DNA of 64,000 nucleotides, from contig OZ020267.1 in NCBI GenBank assembly GCA_963971225.1, forward strand, positions 71,460,218-71,524,217. Direction: 5' to 3'. A program made the translations under genes and the position numbers. Within the stretch, counting starts at the first letter, position 1. The number at the start of each line of letters is the position of its first letter. A model generated the notes under the pieces. The model was not told where the DNA came from. It was given only the letters and a program-made list of their open reading frames with translations, and searched no databases. Shown one piece after another: positions 35,285 through 48,300 of the stretch. Source of the stretch: Melieria omissa (Eukaryota > Arthropoda > Insecta > Diptera > Ulidiidae).

Positions 35285-36120
35285 GTGCTTGTGTGTGTGT
35301 GTGTGAAGGTACAGTTGCATATCAGATTACCATGTGGCGCCATTTATTTCAAATTATTTCTCTACGGTTGTTTATTATATGTAAATGTTCTTGTTGTTGT
35401 TGCAATAACCCCAAGCGAAAAAATCATAAGCAATAACAACTGAAACACCAACAAAGACCTTATATGAAAGAAATGCCAAAATATAACACAACAAAACTCA
35501 GCCAAGCGAACGTGTCACCAAGCGTCCACCATCGACACCCACAAGTCGCCAACAGCCACAAACACACACACACACACACACATAACGCAAGCGCACACTC
35601 CTTCAGCGGCCGCATCATTCTTCATATGCATATTATTATCATATGCTGTGCCCCTCAACCCCACCTCCCCTCCTCCGGCGCCGCCCGCTATGTGGTTTTC
35701 GCACCTCGCTCAACACCCACTTCCACACGTCCAGCTGTCCATTCAGCCAACCGGAGGTGACCTAACCTGCTGAACTGAATCGCATGTACAGTGATGGCTA
35801 TTGTTGTTGTTGTTGTTGTTGTTGCTATTGTTGCTGTGTGGCATTTAAATCCCTCTTGGGCGCCATTGAAGCGTTCGACAACTGTGTGCCGTTCAATTTG
35901 CAATGGCAATAACAATATAAACACCAACAACAACAACAACCACAATGAGCAAAATAAACAATGCGTCGCATTAACGAAGCCATCCAATGCTGTTGTGGCC
36001 AGATCGCAACAATTTAACAATAAAACAAATAAGTTGGAAAAATACACAAAAAAATTATAAATAACTAAAAAGAAATTTAATAATTAATTGCAAGCAATTT
36101 CACTTTACTTTCAACATTTA
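35285..36120. other. Unique island after the R1-like insertion
   Basis: TG run at 35290-35305 (part of the insertion target), CA run at 35562-35580, TTG run at 35800-35825 and CAA run at 35928-35942. A GC-rich patch of cytosine-rich DNA lies at 35650-35760. Frames are repeat-derived. No gene is seen. Confidence 0.45.
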
Positions 36121-36129
36121 TAAATTCAA

Positions 36130-36905
36130 AGGCAAATTGGTTTAAGTTTGCTTCGACAGTCAGCATTTTCTTCTTAGAATCCGAATCGAATTCTTAGTCC
36201 ATCACATCGAATTTAAAATCCTTCTTAGAATCCGAATACCATTCTTAGTCTATCACTAGTTCGAGACTCGCTGACTCAAATCACATTCAAATCTTAGCGT
36301 CTTCCTCTCCTTAGAATCCGAATCGAATTCTTAGTGCATCACTCGCTGACTCGAATAAGATTCAAAACTGAGCGTCTTCCTCTCCTTAGAATCCGAATCA
36401 AAATCTTAGTTCATCACTAGACCGGGGCTCACTGGTGGAAATCAGCTTCGACCGGCAACGTTTTCTTCTTTTTATAATCCAAATAGAATTCTTAATCCAT
36501 CACTCGTTCGAGACTCGCTGGTATCTACAAATCAGCTTCGAAAGTTAGCGTCTTCTCCTTCTTTTTAGAATCCAAATGGAATTTTTAGTCTGTCACTAAT
36601 CCGGCTCATAGGCTCATAGGCTCATAGGTTGAAGTCAGCTTTTTATTCTTCTTAGAATCCGAATACCATTTTTAGTCCATCATTAGTCCGAGACTCGCTG
36701 ACTCAAATCAGATTCAAAACTGAGCGTCTTCCTCTCCTCAGAATCTGAATCGAAATCTTAGTTCATCACTAGTCCGAGACTTGCTGACTCAAATCAGATT
36801 CAAAACTGAGCGTTTTCCTCTCCTCAGAATCCGCATAGAATTCTTAATCTATCATTAGTCAACTAGGCTCGCTGATTCAATTAAGCTTTGAAAGTCAGAC
36901 TCGCT
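36130..36905 (+). repeat. Tandem array, about 90-bp unit
   Basis: CTTAGAATCCGAATCGAATT, CTTAGTCCATCACTAGTCCG, AGACTCGCTGACTCAAATCA, GATTCAAAACTGAGCGTCTT recurs about nine times with changes and truncations. A GGCTCATA triplet repeat is at 36603-36626. The array ends 10 bp before the left TTAA of the piggyBac relic. Confidence 0.8.
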
Positions 36906-36915
36906 CTTTCTTTAA

Positions 36916-38431
36916 CCCTAATCCGTCGTTCGGGTGATTTTTCACCCATTTTCAACTTTGAGATGCTATATATTTATCAAAATGATTAAGGTTTCTTGTA
37001 TTTGTAGCAAACCAATATAAGTTTTAGAATTTATCTACAACATATTGATTATTTGATTATAACGGTGATTACAAAAAAAGTTACGTGGGCGACGTTCGGG
37101 TGATATTTCACCCATATACAAATTGTATAGAAATCCAACGCAACACATACAGAAAATGCCATAAGATTACGTCTGTGGATTGGAAGTTTTGAACTGCTTT
37201 TATAGGCAAAACCTTTTTATGGATCAATGGGCCTCCTGAACTCAACGGAAAAGTAGGAGCCAGTTATTTTATTTCAACTAAAGTTGGTATAACTCGTCAT
37301 GCTTGAAGTCGTGTGTCAGTAATAAAAGATGCTAATGAAGACCAATGTTAAAGATATTAACTGACACAACTAATGTTGAAGGTTTGCGAGTTTTGGGCAG
37401 TGCATGGATCAGCGTTGGTGATATTCAGGCATAGTTTGGTATTTCAATTTTGAGTGGTGTTTATAAGTCGAATGGGGGATATCTTGATAATCTGTAGAGT
37501 TACACAACAGGTAGACCAATTTTTCGTTCTATCGGTGACAAAACCATTCGCCAAGAACGTAACGATTGTAATCAAGAATGAAGCTCGTTAACACCCATAA
37601 GAGATATATGAGAAACGTGGGTTTAGCGACAACTGCTATGTACGTCCTATGAAAAGGGCACACTAAGTTAACAAGAGGAAGATGCCCCTTTGAGCACTTT
37701 TCATCATAACGAGGATATGTGGGTGACAAAAAATTACCCGAAATTATATCGTTTTACAATAAGTCAAAAGCAGTAGTTGACACTTAAGAGCAATTGATTG
37801 TTCACTAACTATACCGTCAAGCGAAAAACTAATCGCTCTCGATTCCATCTGGATCGCTTGTACAAAAAGTACAAGCGGCGAATTATTCTTGAAGACTTAG
37901 ATTTTAGTTTAGTAAAGTTAAAGATTTTGCGTAGAGCAACGTAAGCGAAAGGAAAATCTTCATGCTGACTTCTTATCTCAATACAGCAATTTTTGCAAAC
38001 CTTGTCAGAAAATCAGAGCGTAAAAAAGTAAAAGAATTATTGGAACACGGCGCCAATTTGATATCAAAAACGATCAAGAGACATATTCTGCTTACAATTA
38101 CAATTACGAAAAACAGTATTATATACACATTTAAAAACGGGTGAAATTTGTGGTATATCACAACGGGTCTCATAATATGCCTCCGAGTGGGTCTCTTACC
38201 GAGGCATCCATAATAACCTAACCTAACCTAGTTGCCCTCATTGCAAAAAAATATAGAAAAATTTTTCAACTTATTTATCTGTATGATAACAAAGATAATA
38301 AAGATTAAAGATAACAAATTATTTTTTATTATAATTGGTCAAAAAATTCATTAAAACAATGCAAAGTACCATATGGGTGAAATATCACCCGAACATCTTA
38401 TGTGTGAGTTTTTTTGAACGTCGGATGAGGG
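36916..38431 (+). mobile_element. Degenerate piggyBac-like transposon
   Basis: The copy is flanked by TTAA at 36912-36915 and 38432-38435. The termini read inward as CCCTAATCCGTCGTTC and CCCTCATCCGACGTTC, differing at two of 16 positions. Subterminal hairpins of the type GGGTGA-N4-TCACCC occur at 36938, 37098 and 38374. The interior, on +, contains FGISILSGVYKSNGG and TTGRPIFRSI, then LSTFHHNEDMW and YTVKRKTNRSRFHLDRL, all typical stretches of piggyBac DDE transposases, broken by stops and frameshifts. A foreign CCTAACCTAACCTAA tract near 38219-38234 looks like a LINE 3' tail inserted in it. Not functional. Confidence 0.88.
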
Positions 38432-38439
38432 TTAACGGA

Positions 38440-39480
38440 GGAAACGACAGCCACAATTAAATAAATTATTCATGTTCACTTTATATACAAAAATTATTTA
38501 TAAAAAATATTATTTTTACAACTTTGAAAGCTTCAAAAGTGTTCACAAAAACCATTTAAAATTAAAAAAAAATTTCATCAATATCTTAAAAAAAAATTGC
38601 TGGCAACTTTGCTCACACTTTTCATAATTTCCATCACTTGTTGTTTGGCGCCCACAGTGTTAACATTAACGGTAAATGCTACAACACACACGAGTATATT
38701 GTCGGCACAGCGAACGTCTTGGTGGCGCGTATTGGTGGCAGTGGTGGCAGCGGATCTCTGGCGGTGCTCTCGGTGGCATTTGTGGCAACTGGCGCGCACA
38801 CCACGCATCGCTAATTTAATCCGCTGCCACAACAAAAAGTCATGTTTCCATATTTTTTTTGTTTTCTTGTATTCACCAGCGCCAAGCCGTCAATGTTATT
38901 CTTGTCGGCGGTTGTAAAGGTTAATGTTGTTGTTGTTATTCTTGTTGCCGCTGTGCTGTTGTGGTCTACAAATATTTTCACACTTCTTCAGGTGCTGCAG
39001 CTTTAAATGTTTAAGCTGCAATTGCTGCTTTGTTGTTGTTGTTGTTGCTATCGTTGTCGTTCAAGTTGCCTTTTGTTGCACCCTTTGCTTTATGTGCTTT
39101 ATTTTGTTGTTGTTATTGTTGTGTTAAGCACAGTGGTGCTGCGTACGTTTGCACGCATAATGAGACATTCGATGCGTTGACAGTCCAATCCACCTTTGAC
39201 GCGCGCACGAATTGCCTTTTGTTGTTGGCTATTTCGCCCGACAGGTTGTCGCGCCATGACGTGTTGCTGCTGCTGCTTCCTTCCGTTGCCGCCTGTTGTT
39301 GGTGCAACACGTGTGCGCGCCAAGCAGGTCATAACTGTTGCCATTTTGCTTTGGCTTGTCACATTGATGTTTCTTATTTTTGTACACTGGCGCTGTGCAG
39401 TTGTAAATGGGTTAATATTGCATAGATTTATGTATGAAAAACTTTCAAAAATTCTTTTCTTGAAGATGATGTAAAACGCC
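38440..39480. other. Unique island with TTG runs
   Basis: Moderately GC-rich DNA from 38600 to 38830 and many TTG runs from 38922 to 39125. Frames on both strands are dominated by Leu/Val/Cys from these runs. No gene or element is supported. Confidence 0.45.
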
Positions 39481-40920
39481 AAAAGGAAACGTTTTTTTCA
39501 TATTTTGTCGAACAGTGAACATAGCTTCACAAGTCAAGTTCAGTCCTACTGAGTTGAAAAGCTTGAACCATAATACGAAATATAAATAATATTTATTTCA
39601 CTTTGAGCTCGAACTATATGTCATTTTTGCCAATAAGAAAAATCCATATTTCTTTCATTTTCATCAAGACGATGTTTTACCAGTTTTTTTTCATTCAGCT
39701 TAACCTCAAAATCAAATGGCGACAAATTCCAAAAGTTTTTTTTTGGCATAGCTCAGTCATTAGATTAGATTAGGTAAGACAGGAGGCTTCTAGTTTCTCA
39801 GCAAGTACGCTCGGAGTCCTCAAAAGGCCCAAAGCACTGAATTTTAGGCAAAATCCTCCTATGTCCGGTGTTGGCTAAAACAAACCTCATCTTCGAACGA
39901 ACCTGATTGGTTTCACCCAATTCAAATGAACACAAGTTCAATGCCTCTTTAATGTACAAATCGTTCCTTTTGGCATTGCTCAGTGTTTAGTGCAATTCAA
40001 ATGGCTACAAGTTCATCACTTCGATGCCTCTTTATCGTTCCAATCCCTTTGCATCCAATCATTTTTTGCACTATCTGATTCTCTCCAGGCGGAAATAACA
40101 AGCTCTAGGTTTCCCCTTCTTCTTTTTCTATCTGATATCTGCTCATATAAGAGACTTTCCAGGATTCATGTACAAACCAAATTGGCATAGATAGGTTCTC
40201 CAGTAGCCTTCAATAGAACCAATATTTCAATCTTCCTTCCTATCACAATAGCCATTTCAAGGCCTAAATGTGTCTTGCGGCAGGTCTCGCGTCCAGACAT
40301 CAATTTTAACCTAACTTAAAGTCTTCTAAATAATAAATCCTCAACGATCTTCGACGCCGCTGTTCTGTTTCTCATGTGGCATGGCTTAGAGTTCGAAAAG
40401 AACTCATCTCGGAATACTATGAAACTGACATTGCAGCCTCTAACCAGAATTAACTATCTCTACAACAATTGCCTCTTTCTTTGCTCTAACATAATCAGAT
40501 ATTGTGAGACAGCACCCTTTGAAACTTTTTTGGGCTAGGAGTAAGCACTCTGTTTTTATTGTCTTATACCTTTAATGATAATCACAGATAATTTTTTGAT
40601 GTCTATTTCTAACAAAAGAAGTCCAGCGCTAAGTCTGTATTAATTCTTAAGCCTTTCATCCTCCGAGATAAAGTGACGTGAGAGCGTTTCTAAATTGAGG
40701 AAAAGAAGAGTTGGGTTTGCCTGTGAGGTCATGAACCCTTCAGTGACTAAAAGAATATACGGACGGATTGAGAGAGAGAGAGATGTGTGTTATCAGAGAA
40801 TCTAATCCACCCGTCAAACTTTCCTTTAGGGAATCCGCACAATTCTGCCACACTACCACTTGTTCCGGTCTACATATAACTCACGGCCAAGCCGAGTAAC
40901 ACTTCACTTCTTAGAAAGTT
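39481..40920. other. AT-rich DNA with a possible LINE tail
   Basis: ATTAGATTAGATTAGGTAAG near 39760-39779, read on the minus strand, gives CTTACCTAATCTAATCTAAT, a common ending of insect LINE 3' tails. The 500 bp to its right may be a decayed LINE 3' region, but I could not recover a convincing protein line. A GA run is at 40768-40782. Nothing else is recognised. Confidence 0.3.
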
Positions 40921-40924
40921 TAGA

Positions 40925-41455
40925 TTTTAATGGGGTTAATTGCACTGAGACCAAAAATGTTCTATTGTGCCTCCTACAAGATGACAGAGAATATTCCCTA
41001 AACCCAACGACCTTATGAAGCTTAGTACCTCACAGGGATTTAGGTATTTGATATTATCTTCTACACGCCAGTGCTGGCCCAGATATCGGCTCCTGGTGCG
41101 ACATACCGCATCACAGTGCAGTATTATGTGTTCTGGAGTCTACTCTGCCATTCCATAGAGTCTACGAACGTTAACCTATTCTACACCGATTGTATGCATA
41201 TGTCTTCATAGTCTGTATTGCCCAGTTGGAAGCCCAGTGATAAACTGTTTTTTTTTTCTTAGTCTGAGACATTCACTCTATTTGGAGTTGAAACCTTTGA
41301 TGAAGATTTTCAAATGCCTCAGACCCGAGGCATAAGACCAGTGTTCTGAATTCCTGGTTCTTTCCTTAAGCCTTAGTGACTCTGCTAGGGTGTTCTTTCC
41401 CAACCAACTGAAGGACTCCGGTCCAAGAGACTTTACTTTTTACGAAGAGGCCAAC
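40925..41455 (-). pseudogene. RNase H-bearing LINE C-terminal fragment
   Basis: On the minus strand GPESFSWLGKNTLAESLRLK, RTRNSEHWSYASGLRHLKIF and, near the end, LNPCEVLSFIRSLGLGNIL match line by line the copy at 25480-26300 (GPEPFIGLGKSAITESLGLE and LNPCELLSFIRA). Several stops and frameshifts are present. Both copies end shortly after the shared GGAGGCACAATAG-type line. This copy lacks the RT part. Confidence 0.8.
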
Positions 41456-43245
41456 AATTGAATAAATTCATGGATTACTTCAAAGATGAAGAATTTTTTT
41501 AACGCAAAAATCAGTTGCTGACCTGAAAAATGGGAACAATTCGTAGCTTACGATGGAGAATACTTTGAATAAAATACATCGAACCTTTGTTTTTTGTTTA
41601 AAGCTTCAAAACATACAAAAGAAAAGCCTGCAAAGCGTATTTGTAACCCAAACAATGTTTAAAAATAAAATAATAAAATAAATAAAAATATTCATAAAAA
41701 AATCATTAAGATTCACATTTGACCTGAAAATTTTATTCGTTTTAGAAAAACAAATTTTATTTGAAATTTCGCTACACAAGGCTATACAACATCTCACAAG
41801 ACCCACTAAATCAGTGGAGTTTTACCTCAGGCAGGATAAGACTTGAAAGAAAATTGGAAATATTAGAATTATTTAAAATTATTTGGAATATATTAAAATT
41901 ATTTCAATTTGAAAAATTCAAATATTTTCAACACATCTTATTTACCATAAGTCGAAAACTATTGCGGCACTTCAATGTTCCTAACCTAAAAAACAATGCG
42001 CCCACTTGCAAACGTGTGCAGAAATGACTGTATCGACGAGCAGAAAACTAGTGAAAAACTAACCTTGGCATTTTGTTGGACTGTCGTCGACACACGCACG
42101 CACATACAAATACATAGGTACAAATATATATGTGTGGCTCTGTGTGAAAATCGTAAACATTGATGTTATTTTAAAGTAAATCTTCTAATTTTGATGCGGA
42201 AAATCCGAAATGCCTCTTTAAAATACCGATTCCTCCTCATTACGCCTAATTTATGCTAATCCGAGCATTATTTGTTATTTTCATTAAATCCTCGGTCTGT
42301 GTTGAATGCGGCAACGGCCGCAGTCAGATCTGTGGCCATGGCTTGTTGGCTTTCGTCATGTCCATGTCGAATGTGCCACAAACATGTGTACAAACACACA
42401 TTTGTGTGTGTGTGTGTGTGCATTGTGTGTGGGTGATTTTTTGTATCGCCACTACACTAATTTGTTGCTTTAAAAATAGTTCATCAACAAACGCATAAAT
42501 TTAACACACACCACACACAACAACAAGAACAACAGCCACCTAAGCAGAGAAAAATGCAAAGCCAACAGCAACAACAACAACAACAGCCAAGCATAGGAAA
42601 AACCCGCCAAGCCAACAACAACAACAACAATAACCAACCAACCAAGGAGCTTCACAGCGCGAACGCAAACAAGCTTTCAACAGCGAAACGCTGCGTGTGT
42701 GTTTGTGTGTGGGTGTGCGACAACCGTGGCACGCACAAACGTCCAACGTCCATTAAAATCAAATAAAGACAAACACAGTTGTCAAACACTTATCAATTGT
42801 TGGAAAATTTTTATATTTATCATTTTCACAGCGCCCGACTGTCACATAAATATCCGCAATCATCAGGAAGCGGCAGCGTTGCTTTGCTGTTGTGCATTGT
42901 TGTGTTGTTGTGTGGGCGACCGTTGCTGCTAAGCGCTTGAAAAGGCGCCACGGAACTGCTGGCTGGGCTTAGTTAGGGGTGCAGGGGGCCCAGATCAGCA
43001 CGACACTAAAAACAAATGTATCACTGCAAAGGGACAACAAATTGTATTTCGAAATCAGCTACCAACAACAAAAACTAAAGTATTAAACAACTTGAATGAC
43101 ACGCAAGCGATCGGTAACATGTCTGTCCGATGAATGTTGCCAATGAATTCAAACAAAATTAGGAAACTAAAATAAAAAAGTAAATAACTTTCTTCTTGAT
43201 TATATTTTAATAGATTGAATTATGTTCAAAGGGTTATTTCACTGT
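41456..43245. other. AT-rich then TTG/CAA island
   Basis: 41456-41990 is AT-rich with no persistent frame. 41990-43020 has GT/CA runs (42400-42430) and CAA runs (42565-42640), and a GC-rich patch near 42940-43000. Small frames arise from these runs. No gene is seen. Confidence 0.4.
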
Positions 43246-43249
43246 AAAA

Positions 43250-44240
43250 AAATGTAGTAAGAAGAAATTTTACTGTTTTTGTATGACATTCAAGACTTTA
43301 TGTGTTTTGTTGCATAACGTTTTGCCATTTTGAAGCCAAAACCATTGGGCCTCTCTTATAGAAACTCCCATCCCTATTAGCCAAAAGACTACAAAGACTA
43401 CTAAGACAGTTCCAGACTATAAGATGAAGCAATAAGAACCTCCCAGACAAGCCGCCGGAACATCTGGCGAGTCACTATCGAGTCAATCTTAACGCAAAAG
43501 TTTCACCAACAAAATCTATAACCTTAGACAAGCACAGGTGGTCACCATTTCGTCGCCTCAGAAAACAAATGTCGTAAGTATTACTAGGCTCAATGGAACA
43601 TACGGCATTCGTTTTCTAAAGTGACAACTTGGTGCCAGTTTTGGGCTATAAGGTCGATGTATAGCAGCTCCCAGACAAGCTTACAAGCGACAAGTTACTC
43701 TGGCGAGTAACTATCGATGTGTGAGGCCTCACGTTGTCCTGATGGAACATATTCCTCTCCTAATGGTCAAAGGTGGTCGCTTCTGGGACAATGTTGCTTT
43801 CAGACGGACCAATTGTTCACAGTAAATTAAATCTGAATTACAAATTTGGCTCCCCTATGGGAACTGCTTATGGCAGAAGATTCCCTGGAAATCCCACCAA
43901 ACATACAACAAAACCTTTCTAACCATCAATCCTGAGACTTGGTCACCGTTTGACCAAAACCATTTTTGCTTGATCAATTTTTTTTGATTATAAATGATCG
44001 ATTTTCAATATCTGTCACCATTCGCTTCGGAATTGGGTCGATGTTGTTGAAATTTAGCATCGATTTGCAGAAATAAATTCGGTTCCTGAGGTCTTCAAAC
44101 ATCCTGAGCGAGTTTTTTTTAAACCCAGTCTTCTTTAAGTGGTTCCAACCGGTTTTTGTGAAATGTTCAGCTTCCAAGCAATCGAAACACAGCTTACATG
44201 ACCGTCAAACTCGACAATTCTACGATTTTATAGAAATTTT
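43250..44240 (-). pseudogene. Mariner transposase relic, rearranged
   Basis: Read on the minus strand, HFTKTGWNHLKKTGFKKN, then LRNRIYFCKSMLN and DPIPKRMVTDIE, match the linker and first catalytic region of mariner transposases (VSNHLKKAGY..., DPFLKRMVTGDEKW). GQTVTKSQ and, at the far end, FYKRGPMVLASKWQNV match the later and C-terminal regions. The CTCCCAGACAAGC-type line (TRQKL.ELGWEVL region) occurs twice, at about 43440 and 43670, so part of the gene is duplicated. The catalytic Asp after TD is replaced and stops abound. No terminal repeats were found. Confidence 0.75.
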
Positions 44241-44349
44241 CAACACTTCGCCTTCCAGAGTCTGATGCATCTTGACATCAAATTACCGAAACAGAATCGA
44301 CGGAATCAAAATTGTTTGATTTGTTCACTTTTTTAGAAGGAAAACTGTA

Positions 44350-45050
44350 AAATGTGGCGTATTTTCTCTTTGCTGGTGTTTGATGCAATCTCAAACAGAA
44401 CTGATTCAAGCTATATAAAAACTTTCTAAAAAGAAGTTAGAATACGAAACCTTATCTTTCAATCGTGTCCATCTTTGATGCACTCTCAAACAAAACTAAC
44501 TCAAGCAATCGCAAAACTGTCTGAGAAGTTCTTATAATACAAAATCGTATATTTCAATCGTTTCAAACAAAACTGCGTCAAGCAATCGCAAAACTGTCTG
44601 AGAAGTTGTTTAATACGAAATCTTATCTTTCGAACGTGTCCATCTTTGATGCGCTCTGAAGCAAAATTAAGTCAAGCAATTACAAAACTGTCTAAGAAGT
44701 TTTTTAATACGAAATCTTATCTTTTAATCGTTTCCATTGTTGATTCACTCTCAAACAAAATTTAGTCAAACAATCGCAAATGGTTCTTAGAAGTTCTTTT
44801 AGTATGAAATCTCGTCTTTCAAACGTGTCCATCTTTGATGCGCTTTCAAACAAAACTGAGTCAAGCTATTACAAAACTGTCTGAGAAGTGGTGTAAAAAG
44901 AAATCTTATCGTGTCCATTGTTGATTCACTCTCAAACAAAATTTAGTCAAACAATCGGGAAACTGTCTGAGAAGTTCTTATAATACGAAATCTCGTCTTT
45001 CAAACGTGTCCATCTCTGATGCGCTCTGAGTCAAGCAACACATTTTTCTA
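44350..45050 (+). repeat. Tandem array, about 93-bp unit
   Basis: CGTGTCCATCTTTGATGCGC and GAAATCTTATCTTTCAATCG recur near 44463, 44635, 44728, 44823, 44911 and 45004, alternating GATGCGCTC and GATTCACTC variants. That suggests a dimeric higher-order unit of about 185 bp in the second half. TCAAGCAATCGCAAAACTGT completes the unit. Confidence 0.8.
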
Positions 45051-45059
45051 AAACCTTCT

Positions 45060-45335
45060 AGCATAACTAGATTTTACTTATACGTCGCGGGATATAAATT
45101 ACTAAAGCCATATTTTGAAAAACTAATGCATATATATTTACTAAATTTATTTTTTAAATTAATTTATTATTAATTATAATTATTATTAATTATATTATAT
45201 ATTATTATATTAGATATATATTATATATTAATTATATATTATTAATTAATGTATTTATTTATTTTATTTTTGATTTTTTTAAATTAATTAATTTCAATTC
45301 TTCCCATTTACCTATTAAATTTTTGTCCAAACTCG
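45060..45335. repeat. Very AT-rich TTAATTA/TATA block
   Basis: Almost only A and T between about 45120 and 45290, with ATTATTAATTATATTATATA-like alternation that can fold on itself. No coding potential. Confidence 0.7.
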
Positions 45336-48300
45336 TCAACATTCATTGTTATTTTTTCTTTAAAATTGTATACTGCAAACAATTTGAAACCCTGTGGCAA
45401 CCTTCTAACACTGTACGTTGTAATCATTCGAAAAGTCTTGTTGAATTTGCTTGAGGAAAGCCTCTTCCCCTACCCCGACTTTTCATTGCATCGGTGCTCG
45501 CCTCATCAAGTGGGCGTCACACAAAATGCTTCGAGTGAGATGTTTTTTTTTAGAATGCGTTAAACTATTTCGAAATTATGCTGAAAAGTAAAATTTATTT
45601 ATGTTTAGTGTGCACATAAATCAAAGTTAAAGAGCGCAAAGGAATTTCCAAAACGCAATGCAAAATAAAATTCAACAAAACAAACAAATGCAAATATTGT
45701 GAAATATTTTAATATTTCAAAGACCATAACAAATGTCAACAAAAATGTAAAAAAAAATCTACAATAAAATGAACAAATTGCAAATTAGACATTTTCATAA
45801 ATTTGATGAAAATATATGTTTGTTGCCATAGTGAAAGTTGTTGCAATTTTTTGGCATAACAAACACACGAACACACACACACACACAAACAAATTATGTG
45901 AATGTGAATTTGATTGCTTGTTTATTTAAATGATTTGTTTATTTAAATGTATGAAGGACTTTGCAAAGGTGATGAAAGGCCAACCAGAAAAAAAAATAGA
46001 AAATAACAAAAACAAAAAAAAAGTCGTAAATTATGGAACGAGGCAGAGACATACATACATATGTTTGTGAGTGTGTGTGTGCACAGCTTGAGAGAGAGAG
46101 AGAGATAGAGGCAACTTATTTCAGGGGTCGGCAGACGTGTCGTTTGGGTTTAGTTTTCGCCTAACCTGCAAATTTGTGCCGAACAACAACAATGCACCGC
46201 TTTAATTATTCACCCACCAGTCGCCCTTCGCCTCCCCGCTAACCATATTTCGCATTGCCAATCTGCCGGCAATTGTTGGCGTGTTTTTCGTATTTACATA
46301 AATAAATCACCGTCAACCATAAATGCAACAACAACACTAACAACAACAATAGCCGCCAAGACGCAACAGAAAAAAGTCATAAATAATGAAAAATCCAAGC
46401 ATTCAATAAAAATGAAAAATTTGCCATTTCGCATTTGTGTTGGCGATAAGGCGACAACATTGTCGTTGGCACAATATTGCATGACGCGACGACAATGAAG
46501 CGACTAGCACACTGGCAACAACAACAATATAAATAATAATAAAGCAAATTGTTGCGGCTAATAATAAACTAACTGTAAATGCCAAGCAAAAGCGACAGAC
46601 GGCAGCCAACTGTCATAGAAATGCCAATTGCAACAACGTCGGCAAGAAGCAGAAGACGCAGGCGGAAACGAAGTCAGCAACGAAGCAAAAGGCATTGGAA
46701 CTGAAGCAACTGATGAACAGAGCGCAAGCAAACCACTAATGCAACGACAACCAACAACAACAACAACGAGTTCATTGTGGCACCGCCGGCGGGTGGCCGA
46801 GGCGCAGAGCACAACTTGAAAATCTTTAGAATGCACAAATGACTGCGACAAATAGTAATGTTGCTTGCAACAAATATTATTGCAGTTTTTGTGATTATTG
46901 CAAAGTGTGCAGTCGAACGGACGATGCGTCAGTCTAACGGACAAACAGACAGACAGAACACTGGGCACATGTAATGGGACTTTGGGCGCACATAGATGAA
47001 TGGCTGGGCGGTTTGTTGAGCAGATTGGCGGGCTTAGTTGCACCAATAAACATTGACAAAAACAAAACACACAATAATGCAAACAACAACCATAACAACA
47101 ATGTTATTGGCAACAACAATGGCAACACAACAACAATGCACAGCGCATATCATCAACGAAATTACGTGCCGCAATGGACAATGGCGACATAAGCAACAGT
47201 ATAACAACAACTACAACAAGCAACAGTATAACAACAATAACAACCACAACAAAAAGTAAACAACAACAGCATAACAACACCAACCAAATGCCCGTAAAAG
47301 TCGAGAAAATTTTTGCATATTTGTGCGGCGGTTATGCGCCTCATTGCTGCCAACGCTGCTCACATTTGTTGTTGTTTTTGTTGTTGTTATGGTTTTTTGT
47401 TGCCATTGTGCTCAGCACATTGCCGCGGCCGTTGCTGCTGCTGCTGCTGCGTTCTGGCGTTCTGCTGGTGTCGAGTCGCACATTGCCGGTTGTTGTGTTT
47501 GTTGTTGTAATTCGTGTTGTTGTTTTGGCTGCAGTGGGGTCGGCTGTACGCTGGCGCTGGTGTTGCCTTTCTGCAATTGTTACTGCCACTTGCAGTACAG
47601 CATTGTTGTTGTTGTTGGCTACGCTGCTGCTGTTGTTTTTTTTTTCTGTTCTGGTTGTTGTTGTTGTTGTCGTTTATTGTTGCTGCTCATTATGATGGCT
47701 GCTAGTTGTTTTTGTGCGCTGGTGTGGCGCCAGCAAAACGACGTGTGGAAATGTGCGTGAATGGGCGTTGGTGCAAGCGGCAGACTGCGAACGCACAAAC
47801 AGACAGACAGACACACACACACACACAGACATAACACAGAACAGTCAGGACAGTTGAATAGTCAGTGCGCGGCAAAGGAATGTTGCCATTTGCATTGTGA
47901 TTGTTGTTATTGGTGTTGTGGTTCTTGTTGTTGTTGTGGTGGTGGTTGGTTTTATATTTGTTTGTTTTGTTGCTTGCGCGCCTGTGTGGGCGTAACAACT
48001 GGGTGCGGAGCTTTCCAATAACCGTTACTGGAGCGGTTGCAAAATACAACAACAACAACAATAACAACAGCAACTGTAGCAATAACAACAACAACAACTA
48101 GCAGTCAACACAATCACTGCCACAGTTGTGTGCTGCAATTATGCGTTGTTGCTGGTTTTGTTATTGTTGTTGTTGTTTTTTGTGTTGCTCTCATTCTTCA
48201 TGTTGTTGTTGTTATTGCTGCAACACTGCCACTGTTATTGTTATTATTGTAATTCACAGAAATTTCCATGCACTCATCCAGTTTCAGCGTTGCCATCTGA

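Noticed and set aside
34821..35306. 161-codon + strand ORF
   Set aside because: Antisense shadow of the R1-like reverse transcriptase fragment.
45366..45563. 65-codon + strand ORF at 45.4 kb
   Set aside because: Mixed composition but no motif or splice signals, and the tail is repeat-derived; not supported.
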